A stretch of DNA of 64,000 nucleotides from Altererythrobacter sp. CAU 1644 (GTDB taxonomy: Bacteria > Pseudomonadota > Alphaproteobacteria > Sphingomonadales > Sphingomonadaceae), in NCBI RefSeq assembly GCF_029623755.1, contig NZ_CP121106.1, forward strand, positions 2,048,252-2,112,251, in the 5' to 3' direction. The notes beneath the pieces were generated by a model, which was given only the letters and a program-made list of their open reading frames with translations, searched no databases and was not told the origin of the DNA. A program made the translations under genes and the position numbers. Within the stretch, counting starts at the first letter, position 1. Each line of letters starts with the position of its first letter. Shown piece after piece: positions 61,340 to 64,000 of the stretch.

Positions 61340-64000
61340 TCATGCAATCGAACTCATCTGCGATGCCAACGCCAGGTCGGCATCCTCGATCAACTTGTTG
61401 CTGGCATCGTTGTGATCGAACAGTGAGGCGTCGCCGAGCGAGACAATGCTGTAAACCTCCGTCGACTTGGTTTCGTACAGGCTCTGGCTGAGATACTGGT
61501 CGACCTGTTCCATGGCCAGCTTGGCTTCCTCGCTGTCGCGGTCGCAACAGAATTCGACATACTCGCCCTTGTCCGGATCCCATATCGTGCCGGTATTGTT
61601 GTAGCTATCGAGCGCCGAATGGATCGCCGAGCCGGAGATGGTGTACTCGCCCGCCGGATTGACCTCGTCGCCGGGCTTCTGCCAACCCGCCGAATTGGTC
61701 CTCACCTTGCCCGCGCCATCGAGATCGAAGACCGCGTCATTGTTCGAGCCATCCCAGCGTTGCAGCCAGTCGATCGCTTCGTTGAGGTAGGCCTGGGCAC
61801 TGTAAGGATTGCCTGCGTCTCCAATGCAATTTTCCTGCCCCGGATCTGACGGATCCGGATTGTTGGCGAGGAAGTTGAGCCAGGTCGCGACCACGTCGCG
61901 GCCCATGATCCACAGTCCATCCGCCGGACCCTTCGGACGATTGGAAGCGTCGATTAGCTGCTGCGCGTCGTTGAGGCTGATGAAGATCGTATCTTCCCAC
62001 GCATCCTCGACACCATTCTGGTTATAGTCGCCGATCAGCAGTCCTTGGACGTCGTCGAGCGGTTCCCCATCATTGATCCCGTCTCCGTCAACCGCGTTGA
62101 GGAATCCATCTCCGTTGGAGTCAACTGCGTAGACCAGCTCTCCTTCGGCAAATCCGGGATCGCTGTCGTCAGGATCATTGGGATCGCCGGCATGCTTGCC
62201 CTCATTGCCGACAATGCCATCCCAGAACAGGTAACCGTTGTTGCTCCAGAAGCCCGGCGTGCCGACGCCCACGCAATCTTCCTCGAGCACGTAGTAGTTG
62301 GCATCGTCTGCGTCCGAGACCGTCGTGGTGCTGATCGCCGATATCGCTTCGACCATGCCGGTGTTCTCGTGCTGGCCTAGTTCCGAAGTGAGGTTGTAAT
62401 AGAGTGTGAACGACTCTTCCGGTGCCAGAGTAAGGATTTCACCGGCATCGATGGTGCCATCTCCATCGGTGTCGAAATTCGACCATGCCTCGCCGAGATC
62501 TTCGGTTTCATTGCCATTGAGATCGACGAACACATTGAATGCATCGAGCGTCGTCGGATCCAGGTCCGGCGTGTAGACGATGGACTCCGAGGAAGTGATC
62601 CCGTTGACGGTGTGCAGGACGGTATCGCTCAGCGTGATTGCCGTCAGGGTTTCGTTGCCGGTGTTGGTCACGACCAGCTTGAACGTCACTGTCGTGCTTG
62701 TGCTCGCCTGGAGGCCATCGGGATCGTCATCGCTTCCTTCGGGCGGATCCTCCGGTAGATAATCGAAGAGATTGGTCTTCACGCTCTTTTCGATGTCGAT
62801 GCTCGGGTCGGGCAGGAAGTTGCCGAAGTTGCCCTTCTCGGCCTCGCCGAGCGTACCGGTGACGGTGTTGCCGCTCTCGATGTCGAATGTGTAGTTGCCG
62901 TAGGTCTGGATCCAGTCGCTGGTCAGCAGCGCCTCGTAGACATACAGCGTGCCGTCGGCATCGTCACCCAGCACTGCGCCGCCCACGCCGACGACTTCGG
63001 CCGCAGTGAACGGGTTGAGCCCGTCGAACGAGTAGCTGCCGTCGACATCTGTGGTGGTCGAGGCGATGTAGCCATTGGTCGGATCGTCGTCGAAGTCGAG
63101 GATGATGGTCCAGCCCGAACGGACCGCGTCGTTCTCCTCGTTCCAGGTCTTGTCACCGTCGGCATCCTCCCACTTGAAGCCTGACACGGACATGTCGGCG
63201 AAATTACCGAAGTTGAGCGCCTCGGTATCGCCGAAGTCGCCTGCGGCATCGGTCCCGCTGGCACCGACCACGGTGTAGTACTCGAGGTTGGTGTCGTAGG
63301 TCTGGACCCAGTCGGGATCGGAGGTGTCCTCGCTGATCCGATAGGTGCCCGGTCCGAGGTCGGTGAACTCGTAATAGCCGTTTGCACCGGTCAGCACGCT
63401 GTCGGAGAAGTCGTCGAACTCGCCGTCGCCGTCGGTGTCGCCGACGATGTTGATGGTCCAGCCGACATAGCCTTGCTCGCCGGCATCCCACACTCCGTCG
63501 CCATCGTCATCGACCCACTTGTGGCCCGAGATATCGAACAGCTCGAAGTTGTAGAAGTCCTGGTCGACAACCTCGAAGCCGGAGGTCTGCTCGCCGACCG
63601 AGACGACGATCGGGGAGACGTTGACCCAGCCGGTCTTGCTCTCCTCGACCACCCAATAGGTGCCCGGCAACAGCTCGTCGAAGGTGTAGTTGCCGCTCGC
63701 ATCGGTGGTGGTCATGGCGATCGAGCTGCCCGGCAGCGTCGGGTTCATGCCCGGATCGCTGTCGAACAGGTAGATCGTCCACCCGCCCGCCTCGGTATAG
63801 GCGCTCTGGTCATCCGTCGTCTCAAGATCGCCGTCGCCATCGACGAACTTGGTGCCCGAGATCGAGCCGTACTCGACATTACCGAAGTTGAGCGCCTCGG
63901 TATCGCCGAAGTCGCCTGCGGCATCGGTCCCGCTGGCACCGACCACGGTGTAGTACTCGAGGTTGGTGTCGTAGGTCTGGACCCAGTCGGGATCGGAGGT
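61340..64000 (-). CDS. Large SdrD-B-repeat adhesin, N-terminus beyond the window edge
   Basis: About 886 C-terminal residues are visible, and the frame is open at 64000. From the right edge it contains part of one SdrD-B-like (Cna-B fold) repeat, then three more: SISGTKFVDGDGD near 63850, DISGHKWVDDDGDG near 63520 and SVSGFKWEDADGDK near 63180. Each has DxDxDG-type calcium sites and a GxYxFxxLxPGTY-like core. A DUF11-like CARDB-type domain follows (TVTFKLVVTNTGNETL near 62680), then a TPGFWSN segment (about 62240-62260) seen in many surface proteins, and a final unit ending QMSSIA. It is probably secreted through the type I system downstream and acts as an adhesin or matrix protein. Confidence 0.85.
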   Translation of the reverse strand, partial: TSDPDWVQTYDTNLEYYTVVGASGTDAAGDFGDTEALNFGNVEYGSISGTKFVDGDGDLETTDDQSAYTEAGGWTIYLFDSDPGMNPTLPGSSIAMTTTDASGNYTFDELLPGTYWVVEESKTGWVNVSPIVVSVGEQTSGFEVVDQDFYNFELFDISGHKWVDDDGDGVWDAGEQGYVGWTINIVGDTDGDGEFDDFSDSVLTGANGYYEFTDLGPGTYRISEDTSDPDWVQTYDTNLEYYTVVGASGTDAAGDFGDTEALNFGNFADMSVSGFKWEDADGDKTWNEENDAVRSGWTIILDFDDDPTNGYIASTTTDVDGSYSFDGLNPFTAAEVVGVGGAVLGDDADGTLYVYEALLTSDWIQTYGNYTFDIESGNTVTGTLGEAEKGNFGNFLPDPSIDIEKSVKTNLFDYLPEDPPEGSDDDPDGLQASTSTTVTFKLVVTNTGNETLTAITLSDTVLHTVNGITSSESIVYTPDLDPTTLDAFNVFVDLNGNETEDLGEAWSNFDTDGDGTIDAGEILTLAPEESFTLYYNLTSELGQHENTGMVEAISAISTTTVSDADDANYYVLEEDCVGVGTPGFWSNNGYLFWDGIVGNEGKHAGDPNDPDDSDPGFAEGELVYAVDSNGDGFLNAVDGDGINDGEPLDDVQGLLIGDYNQNGVEDAWEDTIFISLNDAQQLIDASNRPKGPADGLWIMGRDVVATWLNFLANNPDPSDPGQENCIGDAGNPYSAQAYLNEAIDWLQRWDGSNNDAVFDLDGAGKVRTNSAGWQKPGDEVNPAGEYTISGSAIHSALDSYNNTGTIWDPDKGEYVEFCCDRDSEEAKLAMEQVDQYLSQSLYETKSTEVYSIVSLGDASLFDHNDASNKLIEDADLALASQMSSIA
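63203..63325 (-). repeat. Copy A of a 123-bp perfect direct repeat in the adhesin
   Basis: The 123 bases here are identical to 63878-64000, in the same reading frame and 675 bp (225 codons) apart. They encode the end of one SdrD-B repeat. The second copy reaches the window edge, so the true repeat may be longer and the module may recur further upstream. Confidence 0.9.
63878..64000 (-). repeat. Copy B of a 123-bp perfect direct repeat in the adhesin
   Basis: Identical to 63203-63325. The sequence continues to the window edge without a mismatch, so the repeat could extend beyond it. Identity at third codon positions indicates recent duplication or gene conversion of a two-domain module. Confidence 0.9.

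Overview
The window is about 63-65% GC by eye, with genes packed end to end, many ATGA or TGATG stop/start overlaps and some GTG starts. Two large TonB-dependent receptors, flavin-dependent halogenase-like genes beside a maltodextrin locus, a complete five-enzyme histidine (hut) operon and a type I secretion operon point to an alphaproteobacterium, most likely of the Sphingomonadales (Erythrobacteraceae/Sphingomonadaceae). This is inferred from gene content; no rRNA or marker gene is present. I saw no tRNA, rRNA, CRISPR array, transposase or integrase.

Region 1 (1-22645) is a catabolic island whose substrate I cannot name. A plus-strand operon (MmgE/PrpD protein cut by the window edge, PaaK-like CoA ligase, amidase, HapK-like protein, SDR, PuuE-like deacetylase, crotonase, VOC protein, secreted protein, YciI-like protein) converges on a minus-strand series (GntR regulator, HMG-CoA-lyase-like enzyme, HyuA, HyuB, CaiB-type CoA transferase, isochorismatase-type amidase, secreted protein, quinone oxidoreductase, double cupin). 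Divergent from gntR lie a cysteine-free Asp/Glu-racemase-family protein, two tandem NTF2-like proteins and a TonB-dependent receptor. A perfect palindrome sits between gntR and the racemase-like gene. Four unrelated C-N hydrolase folds together with CoA-thioester enzymes suggest uptake, ring or amide opening, CoA activation and retro-aldol cleavage of a cyclic amide or ureide. This is the best candidate for an undescribed system.

Region 2 (22657-38411) is a maltodextrin/starch utilisation locus: LacI regulator, MFS sugar transporter and secreted GH13 amylase on minus; TonB-dependent receptor, halogenase-like flavoprotein, GH13 lipoprotein, GH13 alpha-glucosidase, GH97 and a second halogenase-like flavoprotein on plus. 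Two near-identical LacI-type sites precede the two transcription units.

Region 3 (38428-45747) is the hut locus: hutFC on minus and hutIHGU on plus, giving histidine to glutamate plus formate through formylglutamate, with a candidate HutC site between them.

Region 4 (45828-58099) holds a fused 5-oxoprolinase, an NRAMP-fold protein lacking the metal-site residues and a LysR regulator, then an M14 peptidase lipoprotein, a D-aminoacylase-like lipoprotein, a DadA-like D-amino acid oxidoreductase and an embellished CapA-family protein. Together they look like pyroglutamate, peptide and D-amino-acid scavenging.

Region 5 (58118-64000) is a type I secretion operon (membrane fusion protein and ABC exporter) downstream of a large SdrD-B-repeat adhesin that runs off the right edge. 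A 14-bp hairpin separates adhesin and exporter.
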